64,000 nucleotides of DNA from Xestospongia muta (GCA_963693285.1 OY848923.1:3999609-4063608); one strand, 5' to 3'; positions 38,760 through 50,163 are shown, numbered from the stretch's first letter. The notes: a model not told the origin generated them from the sequence alone. Numbers and translations: made by a program.

Positions 38760-39057
38760 GTGCTTTGAGACGCTTCCTGAATCCATTACTTCGCTCTAAG
38801 TCCATGTACAATCTTGAAAACACTTTTCAGAACTTTTATGACGATTGCTTCGACCAACGGCCTTCTGTCTTGCTGTTGCGTATTCCTCTAAGATTGTCTA
38901 CAACATACTGAAAAATCTCCACATTAAGTTTTTTTTTACCTTTTGAGAAACGGCACCTTGACTTCTGCAGCCTGAAAATTCTTTTGGGAATTTTAAGTTT
39001 TCGTTTTCTTGACGATACTACTGTTATAAAGTCCACACGTTTTTCTACTCGGTAACA

Positions 39058-39092
<35 letters not shown>

Positions 39093-39210
39093 ACAGGCTA
39101 CAGTAACCTCGCTTTGCGCCCACGCGCAGTTAGGTTAACAATGATTAATAGCGAGTATGGGTTAATGACAAAGTGTATTGATCATACAGAGTTTAGGGTT
39201 TAATTGTGTA
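38760..39210. repeat. Dispersed repeat unit with (CA)n microsatellite, copy 1
   Basis: The unit contains CCAACGGCCTTCTGT, TATTCCTCTAAGATT, a run of about 16 CA dinucleotides at 39058–39090, then AATGACAAAGT, TTTAGGGTTTAAT and ACATGAACTGTTTAT. Copy 2 lies at 43640–44130 in the same order with a shorter CA tract. The minus-strand frame through the CA tract gives a CVCV peptide and is not a gene. Confidence 0.75.
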
Positions 39211-39400
39211 TGTGACATGAACTGTTTATGTAACACACGGACATGTTAAGTATTGGTATACAAAATTTTCTCATTGGTTCAGATTTCAATTCTCTCATAA
39301 ATATATAGTCTTATTGAGAAGTGAATTCAGTTGGTTCTTGGTGTTTTTTCAAGTTTACTATAAACATAATATTATAATTTAAAACATATCTCCTAGTAAC

Positions 39401-41414
39401 TCACTTAACAATTGATTGTACAGCATTATAAGCTGGACTGGTTGTCATAGCAATATCTTCACGCGATGTTTTCATACTACATAAAACAAATGATTTTAAT
39501 GATAAATAAAGTTAGTTTATCTAATGGCATGTATACCATGTGATGTTTTCATACAACATAAAACAAATCATTTTAATGATCAATAAAATTACTTTGTCTA
39601 ATGGCATATATACCTCAATAACTGTATCTTTTTATATTGTCTTTTTACAACCAGTACCAGTTTTATAATAACAATACCAGCAATAACTAATAGTACTAGT
39701 GATATTGAAAATAGAAAAATTATTATATTAGTAGAAGACAGGTACTCAGTACTAGTGGCTGTTGTAGTGATAATAGAAGTACACCCTTTGGAAGAATGAC
39801 ATCATTATTACGTAATATAATAACAATATAATTAATATTACTAAATATATGTGCCCTGATTTGCAAAAAGGGACCACTTCTGTTAAAATATTTGTGACCC
39901 GACTGTTAAAACATATCAAAAAACAGCTTTGCATAAATATAGAATAGTTATGCATATATAGCAACTGTATGTATACAAAACTGTTTTTTAAAATGTTTTA
40001 ACAGTGGTTTTTTCACAAATCAGAAGTGGTCCCTTTTTGCAAATCAGGTCACATATTTATATAGATTCTATATCACTGTACATATCACATAACATATCAT
40101 AACCAATAATATAGTACTAGTACATATAATGTAATAATAAACAATAGATTATTTACTTACAGAATGTCATATTGACATTGTTACTATGATCACTAGGTAG
40201 TACTGTACTACCCTCACTGCCATATGATACTACAAAGAAGTTATATGTACTGTATGAAGTCAATCCTGATGTTATATTAAACATTGTGTTAGTGGTAGTT
40301 CCTGCACTCATAACAGAACTACCACCACTATTGAGTTGATAGAACACCTCGTAGCCAGCTACTCCTGGCACAGATGACCAGGAGAGTTGTACATGTTCTA
40401 GACCTGTGTTCAGTCTTGTAGCAGTCAGACCAGTAGGAGTACCAGCAACTGTAACAGAGAGAGAGAATATATATGCCATCCTACTCAGTGATTTACCAAC
40501 CTGTTATAGGCTGTGATATACTGCTGCTACTTGTAGCAATTGGACCACTTATTCCAGCTTTAGGACCATTAGTTACTCTGGTATTGGAGATAGCACACTG
40601 ATAGGTACCAGCTTGTCTCATCCTAACTGTCACTGTCACCCGTGTAACAAATTTTTGTCCATTCATAACAACACGAGACAAATCCCCACTAGCAATGGTT
40701 AATGGATTACTTCCAACTGTACAAGTGACATCAGTTGGTGGTCCATCAGAGACATTGAAGGTGAGAGTAAATACTGGAGGGTTAGCATCTCTTGTGGAGA
40801 TGAGGGAGAACTGCATGGAGGAGTCTGCATCAGGACCATCTATATAAGAGTGAGATATATAATAACTTTATTACTACATCAATTCAGTCACTGACCATTC
40901 TTACTGTAAACAAAATCTGTGTATATTCCTACCACTAGTATTTGTTTCACTCCATTCTCATCAGGAATAATACAGGTGTACAGACCTTCATAGCCTACTA
41001 CTTCATCATTTCTAGCTAGTGCAATCTGACCTGTGAACCTCTTAGAGAATACTGGGCTTGGTGCATTACTTTGATTAAAGTTTCCACTAAACAAAGGTAC
41101 TTGAGTGCCATCAGGATAATACCACAGTCCAATACCAGAACCATCATTAGCACTCTGACACCACAAAGCATCATTAATACCATCACCATTCTGATCAACA
41201 CCATAAAACTGTGAACCATATACTATTGAGAAGTTTGGTATTATCCTACTCAGATAGGGTAGATAAAGCTGTACACCTGTTATTATGAAGTATATATCTA
41301 TGTTCACTCTAACAATTACTTACCTTTACTAGGTCTGTTGGTAGGTTCTTGTCCATCTCCTAGTTGTACTAGTAGTAACATATAACACAAAACCTTCACT
41401 AACTCCATTATCAT
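39401..41414 (-). CDS. Single-pass receptor: signal peptide, Ig-like part, FN3 domain, TM, short tail
   Basis: Exons 41414–41324, 41276–40896, 40839–40501, 40448–40161, 39785–39614 and 39476–39401 join in phase to 448 residues. A signal peptide (MELVKVLCYMLLLVQLGDGQ) starts the protein. Exon 2 has an Ig-like pattern ending GYEGLYTCIIPDENG. Exon 3 is a second Ig-like domain (DVTCTVGSNP, AGTYQCAISN). Exon 4 is a fibronectin III domain (LSWSSVPGVAGYEVFYQLN, SYSTYNFFVVS). Exon 5 gives the membrane helix (IIIFLFSISLVLLVIAGIVI) and a KRQYKK stop-transfer, and exon 6 a tail with PAYNAV. Four of five introns are phase 1, as usual for shuffled extracellular domains. The ligand and pathway are unknown. 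Two partial decayed copies lie at 42226–43110 and 44290–44625. ATGs at 41414 and 41408 are both possible. Confidence 0.85.
39849..40054. mobile_element. Palindromic MITE-like element in receptor intron 4
   Basis: About 206 bp with 30-bp terminal inverted repeats: GATTTGCAAAAAGGGACCAC at the left is repeated inverted at the right with one mismatch in the outer bases. The centre is also partly palindromic (CTGTTAAAACAT against ATGTTTTAACAG). It has no coding capacity. A related copy sits at 48340–48546. Confidence 0.8.
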
Positions 41415-42225
41415 CTTTGACAGAGTTAGCACTGATGTAATGAACTATTAATAGTAATATTATTTTTACTCTTACTATATCAACACTAATGAAGTAATGA
41501 TGTTTTAATAGTAAATAAAATAAACCATTTAATGTTCAATAAAGTTAGTTTATCTAATGAATATGAGACCACATGAAAAGGGAAGATGTCACGTTTTCTT
41601 ATAGTTTTCAATACAAGCTAAAAAACACAAAACAAGCTCATTAGTTATATGTTGAGTGTAACTTGGGAAAGGTAAAGTCACTTTAATCATTCAAAAATAA
41701 AATGTAGACCTGATAAAGAATTGCTTACAAACACTATAACCTCATTTTTCATAAGATTGCAATATAAACCTATTTTGTATCTACAGTCTACATATATATC
41801 TTCATCGCATATACTTTTGATATTGTAGTATGTTTTTGTATTTCAAGAAAAATGAATTATCAATGAAAATCTGTAAATTATTACAGTATATAATGATCCT
41901 CTCAACTATTTCATAACTAGCTATGACATATCTAGTACATTAGTATATATATATTAGACTGTGTATATGCTCTTGTGGTGGAAGGTCAGTAACTTAATAA
42001 GCTGCTTCATCTTGACCAGTTATAATGGTTCTTCAGATTTACTCTAAAATATAATTAAACCATTAACAATCATGATAGTCCAGTAATATATTATTATACA
42101 ATATAACTCACATAAAGTTTTATAATATCTAAGTGACATAGAGTTAGGTAGATGAGTCTCTGTTTTAACTTATGTTGGACTGATTGTCATAGAAATGTAG
42201 TCTAATATATTTATTATAGGAGACA
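41415..42225. other. Upstream region of the receptor gene, no gene seen
   Basis: AT-rich DNA between the receptor start and the decayed copy. It repeats the motif AATCATTTTAATGATCAATAAA seen elsewhere near the receptor copies only in shortened form (TTCAATAAAGTTAGTTTATCTAATG at about 41530). No TATA box is obvious. Confidence 0.4.
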
Positions 42226-43110
42226 GTACACCGGTAAGTACTAGCTTGTCTCATCCTCACTGTCACTCACCTGTGTAACTGATTCTGGTTCATTCACTAC
42301 AATATCAGACAGGTCACTACTAACAATGATAAATGGGTTGATTCCATCTGTACAGGTGACATCAGTGGGAGGTCCATCAGAGACATCAAAGGTGAGAGTG
42401 AAAATTGGATTTTTAGCATCTCTTATGGAGATGAGAGCTTCATGGAGGAGTCTGCAGCAGGACAATCTATATAAGAGTGAGATGTATCATCACTTTATTA
42501 CTACATCATTTCAGTCATTGTATAGTAATTGTAAAATAAATTATGTATACTCCTACCACTAGTGTTTGATTCATTACATTCTCATCAGGAATGATACAGG
42601 TGTACAGATCTTCATAACCTGATAGTCCAAAATGTCTATATATATAGCTAGTGCAACTGACATGTGAACCTCTTAAAAAATATTGGATTTGGGTCAATAT
42701 TTTGATCAAATAAAGTTACTTGTTTATATGATCAAAGGCACTTGTTTGTTTGTTTGATTGTATAAAGGTACTTGTGTACTATCAGGATAATACCACAGTC
42801 CATTATCAGCAGAAGAATTACTAGCACTGTGAGACCACATAGCATCATTAGTACCATCACTATTCTCATCAGCATCATGGAACTGTCCACCATATATCAT
42901 TGAGAAATTTGGTATTATCCTATTCTCATTGGGTCAACAGTTGTTCACCTGTTATTATGAACTATTTATTAGTGATCACTCTAGCAACAATTACTTACTA
43001 TTACTAGGTCTGTTGGTGTGTTCTTGTCCATCTCCTAGTTGTACTAGTAGTAACATATAACACAATACCTTCACTAACTTCATCATCATCTTTGACAGAG
43101 TTAGTACTGG
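42226..43110 (-). pseudogene. Partial decayed copy of the receptor gene, exons 1–3
   Basis: Reading right to left: a signal-peptide exon near 43098–43004 almost identical to that of the intact gene, with its donor altered from AAAG/GTAAGT to AATA/GTAAGT; an exon 2 equivalent near 42945–42540 with several indels; and an exon 3 equivalent near 42475–42240 that keeps DVTCTDGINP. The FN3, membrane and tail exons are absent from this copy. Frameshifts and the altered junction argue that it is dead. Confidence 0.8.
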
Positions 43111-43640
43111 TATAGTGAACTATTAATAGTAATATTACTTTTCTATTACATTATAATAACTCAAACAGTTCAATAATAACAGCATTATATCATAGATGTT
43201 AGCGTGGTACTCTAATGGCATCTTGTTAGTATATATTGGACACAATGTTAACAGTTAGTACATAATACTCCTATAACAAAGTTAGTACTGATATAGTGAA
43301 CTATTATATTACCAAGATAACTTTAGTGATGAAAAATTAGAAATATTAATAGTTTACAATACTTTATTTATAGCAACATAATTGTGATGATGTTATAAAT
43401 TATTCTCAAATTACTCCCATTGGTTTAAGATCAGTAGATACCTATTACAATAAAGTGAATTATTATTATAATAATATAATCAAATGTACATCCAGTTGAT
43501 GGTCTTATATGTTCAATATTGACCCCTTCTGAAATTTCTATCGACTTCAGACTCTTCTCAACATCAATATCAAATACACACTGTAATAAAAATGCACTAA
43601 AGTGCTTAACTTCGCTGTGGTGCCCAGTGTAAATCTATAC
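43111..43640. other. AT-rich spacer, nothing recognised
   Basis: No gene. Contains a block similar to 37970–38110 (TTATTTATAGCAACATAATTG, GTAGATACCTATTACAATAAA), which again shows that the region is built of repeated segments. Confidence 0.45.
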
Positions 43641-44130
43641 TGTAAACTTTTCTAACGATTGCTTCTACCAACGGCCTTCTGTTTTGCTGATCCGTATTCC
43701 TCTAAGATTCTTTACAGCATACTAAAAAATCTGCACATTAAATTTTTTACTTTTCGAAAAACGGCACCTTGACTCTGCAGCTTGAAAATTCTTTTGCGAG
43801 TTTTAACCTTTCGTTTTCGATTTCTTTGACGATGTTCTTGATACTACTATTGTAAAATCCACACGTTTTTCTATTCGTTACTAAACGTTGGTAGCTGCTA
43901 ACGCTTCGCTTGCCAAGTTATAGTAGTTCAAAGGTAACAGGTAGTGCAGACACACACACACAAACATATACACACACTGACAGACTACAGTGCCCTTGCT
44001 TTGCGCCCAACAACAACAATTAACACAATTCTTTCCGGTTAATGACAAAGTATATTGATCACACAGGATTTAGGGTTTAGGGTTTAATATTAAATGTGTA
44101 CATGACATGAACTGTTTATAAAACATATGG
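43640..44130. repeat. Dispersed repeat unit, copy 2
   Basis: Equivalent to 38760–39210. It has a short CA tract near 43953–43978 and three overlapping TTTAGGG-like units at 44067–44086 where copy 1 has a single one. Confidence 0.75.
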
Positions 44131-44289
44131 ACTTGTTAAATATTGGTGTACAGAATTTCCTCATTGGTTCAGTGTTCAATTCTTACATAAGTATAGTCTT
44201 GTTGAGAAGTGACTTCTTGAGGTTCTTGATCAGTTATCTCATACAATGTTTATTCAATTTCACTATAAACATGATATTATAACTTAAAA

Positions 44290-44625
44290 TATGTCTCCTA
44301 GTAACTCAGTTACACTTGCTTTTATAGCATTATAAGCTGGACTGGTTGTCATAGTGATATCTTCATGTGATGTTTTCATACTACATAAAACAAATCATTT
44401 TAATGATCAATAAAATTAGATTATCTAATGGCATATATACCTCATATTTCATTATATTGTCTCATTACAACCAATACTAGTATTATACTAACAATACCAG
44501 CAACAAGTAATAGTACTAGTGATATTGATGATACAATAATTAGTACATTAGTAGAAGACAGGTACTCAGTACTTGTGGTTGTCATAGTGATAATAGAAGT
44601 ACACCTTATGGAAGAATGACATCAT
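44290..44625 (-). pseudogene. Decayed membrane and tail exons of a third receptor copy
   Basis: The equivalent of receptor exon 5 lies near 44610–44445 (STEYLSSTNVLIIVSS, then a hydrophobic stretch) and ends in an in-frame stop after RQYNEI. The tail exon equivalent near 44392–44310 reads SMKTSHEDITMTTSPAYNA. No Ig or FN3 exons are found upstream (to about 45500). It is probably the end of a copy whose other exons were lost. Confidence 0.75.
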
Positions 44626-44714
44626 TATTACAAAATACAATGACAATATAACATAACCAATAATATAGCACTAGTACATATCTATATGTATTATATAATG
44701 AGATCTTTAGTGAT

Positions 44715-44750
44715 ATATATTGTGTGTATATATATATATATATATATTAA
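44715..44750. repeat. (TA)n microsatellite
   Basis: About 12 TA dinucleotides after GTGTG, in non-coding DNA right of the third receptor copy. Confidence 0.85.
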
Positions 44751-46470
44751 TGTATGACCGATTTAAAAAAATTATGTTATATGTAACAATACATATACCT
44801 ATTGTTATAGCTACGATGATATCAATGGAATATATATACTGATATATAGTTTCAAAATATCACTATATCATTTTATTATATAGTTTACTTGTGTTTATTA
44901 TTGATAATAAAATAGTAACAGTTAATGTTATTGATGAAAATATACAAATTGATTTTATTAATGATGACATAACTGTTGGTATTGGAGTGCAAGTAATTCC
45001 TATAATATAAAAATAGAGTAATAATCTACAATACAATGTTTAATAGTTATGGAGTAAATGGTAGTTAAGTGGTCTAGTTGACTGTAAGTAACACTGAGGT
45101 GGAACATTATATGATGGAGACTGTTTAGTGTTATGTGACTATTAGAGGTGACCCTACTCTAACCTCTACTGTGTTGCATAATGGACTACTAAGAAGACCA
45201 ACTAAATAGCTTTTTCTCTAAAAATATCTTACCAAGTAGGTAAGATAGTTTGGGTTCTCTCTCCTTGATAATCAACTTCATTTATTTCATGTGTTACAGA
45301 AAGCGGGAACACCTCCATTACTACCAACAGGAAAGGTCTTGTTACCCATATAAGATGGTCTCTTATGTTTACTAGTACTAATATATATAACATACAGTAT
45401 AGTGCTTGACTTCTGGAACAGTAATAGGTTGCCACATAGCAAGTGCTGCAGTTTTACAAATTTTTGTTTTATTAGAACTAGAAACTATGTCTATAGAGCA
45501 GTTTATTCAGTTGATTATTAAGTTGACTGACTTGCCATCTGGAAATGACACAAATGTTTGATATTTGAATTGACAGCAACACTTTTTTGATGCTGACATT
45601 GTATACTTCAAGTTAAAGCCATTCTGAATTTGTCTGATAATGGTATTTGGACAAGGCTATTAGCCATGCCAAATAAGCTATCTGAAAATCCTTTAATTGC
45701 TCTGTAGGTGCATCCAATCATAAAAGATCATAATCTGCCCTGATGTACTATGTATTAAACAGGATAAACTTGCAAAATAGGACTGTACCACCAACTGAGA
45801 TTCTAATAGTTCTAATAATAAATTATGACATAATGTAATTATAATAATAATAAAAGATTTGTTGACTTATATACAGCTACACTGTAAAAATTGATTAGTT
45901 GAGTTAACTAATACATGTGGTTATACTGGATGCAAACATAACAGTATTTTGATTACTAATGTATTATGAAATTGATTGTTATGTAGCTATATAAACAGTA
46001 GTACATTAGTAATGAAAACAGTACTTTTTTGACAAAAATAAGCTTGTAATTGCAACCTGTATAACCAGCTAATGGTTTAATCAATCAATCAATTTTTACA
46101 GTGATGATCTGTACCACTTGGTATATTGACAAATCACCAAATTTTGACCCACATATAATAAGTCAAATGTTTTATAGGCTTTGTTAATAAAGACATCCAA
46201 AATTGTTCATCTTTTCTGATGACATGGTTGTAGTTGGGTAAGTCTACAATTATAGTTTATTTATACATGTCCAGGTGATTGCTTTGTGTTAGTTATGAAT
46301 ACCTTGGCCATAAGAACTAATCATAGGTTATTTTCAGTGCATGGACAAAGAATAGCAGTCTATGTACGTACATACTTACTATTGGAAGTCACACCCCATG
46401 AATGTTCTTAATGTATTAACACTTATAATATTGTATTATAATTATAAATAATTTTTAGCTGAAGCGTACA
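44751..46470. other. Gene-poor region with the second copy of the 37.4-kb repeat
   Basis: No supported gene. From about 45797 to 46360 it repeats the 37454–37880 sequence in the same orientation. A minus-strand open frame at 45435–45229 has no family signal. The right end is the promoter area of the secreted-protein gene. Confidence 0.5.
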
Positions 46471-46471
46471 G

Positions 46472-46479
46472 TATATAAA
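46472..46479 (+). promoter_or_regulatory. TATA box of the secreted-protein gene
   Basis: TATATAAA followed by GG is an almost ideal TATA box. It predicts a start near 46503–46510, about 90 bases before the ATG at 46600. Few other genes in this window show such an element, which suggests regulated rather than housekeeping expression. Confidence 0.6.
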
Positions 46480-46599
46480 GGAGATGAACATCATCTAGTA
46501 GTGTCTATAGACATAAAGATCAAGTGGACAACATTTTTCTATGAGCTACAACTTCAATAGAAAAGTTTTTATTTGATACATCTGCTTTGTTGGATCATA

Positions 46600-47262
46600 A
46601 TGGCTTCCAAAGTACTTCTTGCCTCTTTCATGCTTTTATTCTCAGTAGCAATTGTTGGTGCTATACCTAAGTATGGAATGCGATCAGAAAACCAAAATGA
46701 TGTCAATTGTACTGATGTTACCTATCAATTTTTCCAAGGTAATGTTTGTAGACCCTTTCCAGATATCTTAAACCACAAATACTTGACAAAAATTTATCCT
46801 AATGCCACTGAAGATTTCTATCGTAATGTTAGTCAACAACTAACTGCCTTCTGTGCCAGTCAGTGTAAGAGCATTCTTGTAGCATTTTTAAAATGTCAGA
46901 ATGAGACTGATTCAATTACTGGTCTTGATGATGGTACATGTGGAAAAATCAATCAACAATTCTGCTATGTTCATCACTTACGTGGAACTACTGCAGGCAC
47001 TATTGTTGCTTTCGATACATTAAGGAGTATCTGTCCTTACAACGGCAATACTGGTATAAATTACTGTCTTGAAGGTACTTGTCAAGAAAACGTGACCCAA
47101 TATGCAGATTACATGGACTGTTGTACTGGTCCTATTCTTGGTCATTTCTTTAATCTTACTTCATGTGATATTACCGACATCACTCCTTGTTCCTCTGGAA
47201 CTGTTGCTCTCAGCAGTTCAGTCTTTATTATGTTAGCTATGGGTATTATACAAATATACTGA
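46600..47262 (+). CDS. Secreted cysteine-rich protein, possibly GPI-anchored, single exon
   Basis: 220 residues from the ATG at 46600; an upstream in-frame TTG is not used. A signal peptide covers residues 1–23 (MASKVLLASFMLLFSVAIVG). The mature part has about 18 cysteines and several N-X-S/T sites, in a layout like a helical cysteine-rich domain (FCASQCKSILVAFLKC, CLEGTCQENVTQYADYMDCC). After a short SSGT stretch the protein ends in a hydrophobic tail (SSVFIMLAMGIIQIY), which fits a GPI-attachment signal better than a stop-transfer because no basic residues follow it. I recognise no family. It lies behind a TATA box and has no introns, unlike its neighbours. A retrocopy is possible but there is no A-tail. 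Confidence 0.8.
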   Translation: MASKVLLASFMLLFSVAIVGAIPKYGMRSENQNDVNCTDVTYQFFQGNVCRPFPDILNHKYLTKIYPNATEDFYRNVSQQLTAFCASQCKSILVAFLKCQNETDSITGLDDGTCGKINQQFCYVHHLRGTTAGTIVAFDTLRSICPYNGNTGINYCLEGTCQENVTQYADYMDCCTGPILGHFFNLTSCDITDITPCSSGTVALSSSVFIMLAMGIIQIY

Positions 47263-47825
47263 ATGTAACTACTGAATGACAGCAAAACTGAATATTCCTA
47301 TATAATATCTTTGTTGGTATTGTTGTTTTAGTTTATATCTTTTAACTTTCTTTTGTTGTTGTATTTGTTATGTAGCTTTTTTTTCTAAAAATGATTGATA
47401 TTAGCAACTAGCAGTATAAAATTCAACAAAATACATAGAAAGAACTTGTATTCACAAGAAAACATTTTATCTCTCTCTTGTTGTTGTTAATTATTAATAC
47501 AATATACAGATTAACAATAAGAAGCATGCCCTATTTAAATTTAATTAATGCTTAAAATATTATCATGCAATTATGCTAGAGTGGTATGACTATTAACCCT
47601 GATCTCCCCACTTTATATAAGTCTACATGTGACCCTTTTTGATATCTTTATAGTACAAAGAGTAGTCCGTATATACGTAACATAAATCTGACTTTATGTA
47701 ATAATAATTATAGGATGTATTATATTAATACTCAGTTAAATAATATTGGTTGGTGTTACATTGATATATCTACAATAATAATAACATACACAAGTTTATA
47801 TTTAGTATGTATGTATGTATATATG

Positions 47826-47865
<40 letters not shown>

Positions 47866-48339
47866 TGTATGTGTGTGTGTGTGTGTGTGATGAGGGACTT
47901 GACAAATATATCACTATAATTAATATACATATCAGGTAGTATGACAAGCAGTATGACAATGAATTAACTTTTTAAAAGTATACCATTTTGACCATAATTC
48001 AATATAACAAAGAAAATGTAGACTAAAGAAATCAACAGTGATTAAATTAAAGTGTGTCATGATGTATAATATCTACGTACGTATTACTTGTTACCATAGC
48101 AACAAGTAATTCATATAACAGTGTATGATGTTGCTTGTTAGTGTAATACTATTATTGTACCTTCATATAAAATGACATACAACTTTATTAGATGTAAACA
48201 CCATATACTGTTATCGTTGAGGAAGTGTACACTAGCCATAATGTTTATAGTGTGGGCTAGTTCTTATCTATAACTCATCCCTGTTTTGACATAGTTAGCA
48301 GATATTCAATTGTTCAGTTATCATTTTTAGCAGTGGGAC
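47263..48339. other. Non-coding region with microsatellites
   Basis: 3' flank of the secreted-protein gene, then AT-rich DNA. Nothing coding is seen apart from simple repeats at 47805–47889. Confidence 0.5.
47805..47889. repeat. Compound microsatellite (TATG)n–(TA)n–(GT)n
   Basis: TATG units, then about 13 TA units, then about nine GT units. The minus-strand frame here (THTHTYTHIYIYIY) is a simple-repeat artefact. Confidence 0.9.
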
Positions 48340-48546
48340 AATTGACCAAGACTTGGTCTGGACCTCTTCTGTCAAAACATTTGTGACCTGATTTGTGAAA
48401 AGGGACCATTATTAAAACAACTCAAAAAAACAGTTTTGTGTACACACAGTTACCATGAATAGTTGTGTATATATACTAACTTACTGTATGCATACAAAAT
48501 TGTTTTTGAGATGTTTTACCAGTAGTGGTCCTTTTTCACAATAGCA
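48340..48546. mobile_element. Second copy of the MITE-like palindrome
   Basis: Shares with 39849–40054 the motifs TTTGTGACCTGATTTG, AAAAGGGACCA, CAAAAAAACAG and the inverted GTGGTCCTTTTTCAC at the right. It is more diverged than the first copy. It ends about 130 bp before the left breakpoint of the segmental duplication. Confidence 0.65.
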
Positions 48547-48674
48547 AACATAACATACAATGCTTTAGCCTTACTTGTAAGATAATATCAACCAGTAATA
48601 TAGCTCAAAATATCAAGTACTTATTACTTACATTACACACAATACATGTTTATACCTGTAATAAAGTCATATCT

Positions 48675-49901
48675 ATGAATTGCTTTCACTATAAAAGTTT
48701 ATATAATAACTTTGATTCTGAATTGTGGCAGTTGGCTGTTGTTACTATAGTTAGCAATGATACTCAGGACAATGACAATAATAACAAGCAGTGCAGTTCC
48801 GTTTCAACTAATTGTACAGAAAATTCACCCATATGTTTAGCTGCTGAGTATTATATTGATTTTAATGATTGTGTGGATTTTAATGATAGCTGTGTTTGTG
48901 AACTGTTTAAGTCAGTTCCAAAATATGAATGTTTCTGGAATCCTATCTCTAGAATCAATGGTCAGTATTCTGATCGTTGTAGTCATGTCTGTTTGAGTCG
49001 CCATTACTCCTTAAACTTAGTTCAATTTTTAGTTGGATTGTGTCTATTCACATTTGGATATCCTATAGTTCGATTTACACTAACACTTATTGCTTCTGAT
49101 GGTTTAGGACAATCTTCACAGGTAGTGATCTAAAATATAATATCTTAATTTTCTCTGCTGATTACAGGGGCTTGTCATGGGATTGACGATAGCAAGCGAA
49201 GCACTTGCTAGAGGGACTGGACCACTTTGGGGTAATGTTCAATTAGTTCAAAATATGTCAAGATATCTTTCATAATATTTATATAATTGTGGAAATACTT
49301 TTAAATTGACAGTGTCATTTCAATCATAGAAATATCTAATTAAATTATGTCTAATTTTTAGGTGTTCCACAAACATGGCTACCAATGTTATTATTGTCTG
49401 GTGTTCAGTTATTAGTGATCATTTTCTTTATACTGCTCTATCAAACTATGAAACGAAAGCAGGTACTTATTATTATTACTATTATTATTATTACTTACTA
49501 CTTATTGTGTAGTATTATGATTGTAGTAGTCTTAATTTGATACCTCAGAACTATAGTTATAATTATTCATAATGAAAATATTTTCCCAATAATGTAGTAT
49601 TATTTGATATGCTATAATTATTATAATACAAAGTTTACACTTGTAACCAGATAATTTGCTGTGTTGGTTGTAACAGTTCAGACTCCAGTACAGCTAGAGA
49701 AGAGTATATAAGTACATTTGTTCTTTGATAATACAACAATTTATGTAGATATTTTAAATATTTTGTCTTTTCTTTCAGGGAATGATAAATGATAGTTCAT
49801 ACAAGCCCTTACAAAATATACCTTCTCTACAGTTATCAGAGAACACTATTAATTACATTAATGATGAGAGGGAGGATGACATAGAGAATAGTTCATTATA
49901 A
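48675..49901 (+). pseudogene. 5'-truncated duplicate of the MFSD8-like transporter
   Basis: Equivalent exons are 48675–49121, 49168–49231, 49362–49462 and 49779–49901. Homology starts exactly at an ATG corresponding to an internal Met of the transporter loop. From there the frame is open to the normal stop (244 residues), with one in-frame 21-nt deletion. It keeps the last third of the cysteine-rich loop and TM10–TM12 only, and one loop Cys is replaced (YCDRC to YSDRC). Without TM1–TM9 it cannot be a working MFS transporter. The intact frame could mean recent truncation or expression as a new short protein. Confidence 0.8.
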
Positions 49902-50163
49902 TACACACTGCCTTTATAATTTATGACAATTGTTATTCTTTTTTAATTATGTGCATGAAATAGCAAATTTAAATGTACAATCAGTGAACCAAAGGGTTAA
50001 AATACGTTATTATAATAATTAAACCTTCATTCCTATCATCCTATCATTATATCTCTTTTCGAAATTCTTAAATGGTTTCAGAAGAAAATGAATCAAGTGG
50101 AAGATTGCAGACCTCAAACTATTAATATATTTTTAGATTTTTTGATGGTTAATCTTGTGTTAG

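Noticed and set aside
38836..39123. 95-residue minus-strand open frame with VCVCVCVC
   Set aside because: It crosses a (CA)n microsatellite inside a dispersed repeat; the second copy of the repeat does not keep the frame.
44067..44086. TTTAGGG-type telomere-like units
   Set aside because: Only two to three units, and the paired repeat copy has a single one. It is internal repeat variation, not a telomere.
45229..45435. 68-residue minus-strand open frame
   Set aside because: No start context, no splice partner and no family resemblance; it lies in repeat-rich DNA.
47756..47959. Minus-strand frame with THTHTY and IYIYIY
   Set aside because: Simple-sequence artefact of the GT/TA/TATG microsatellite.
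48525..48674. N-terminal extension of the truncated transporter into the MITE-like repeat
   Set aside because: The open frame is there, but this part is repeat sequence with no signal peptide or similarity; the ATG at 48675 marks where homology begins.
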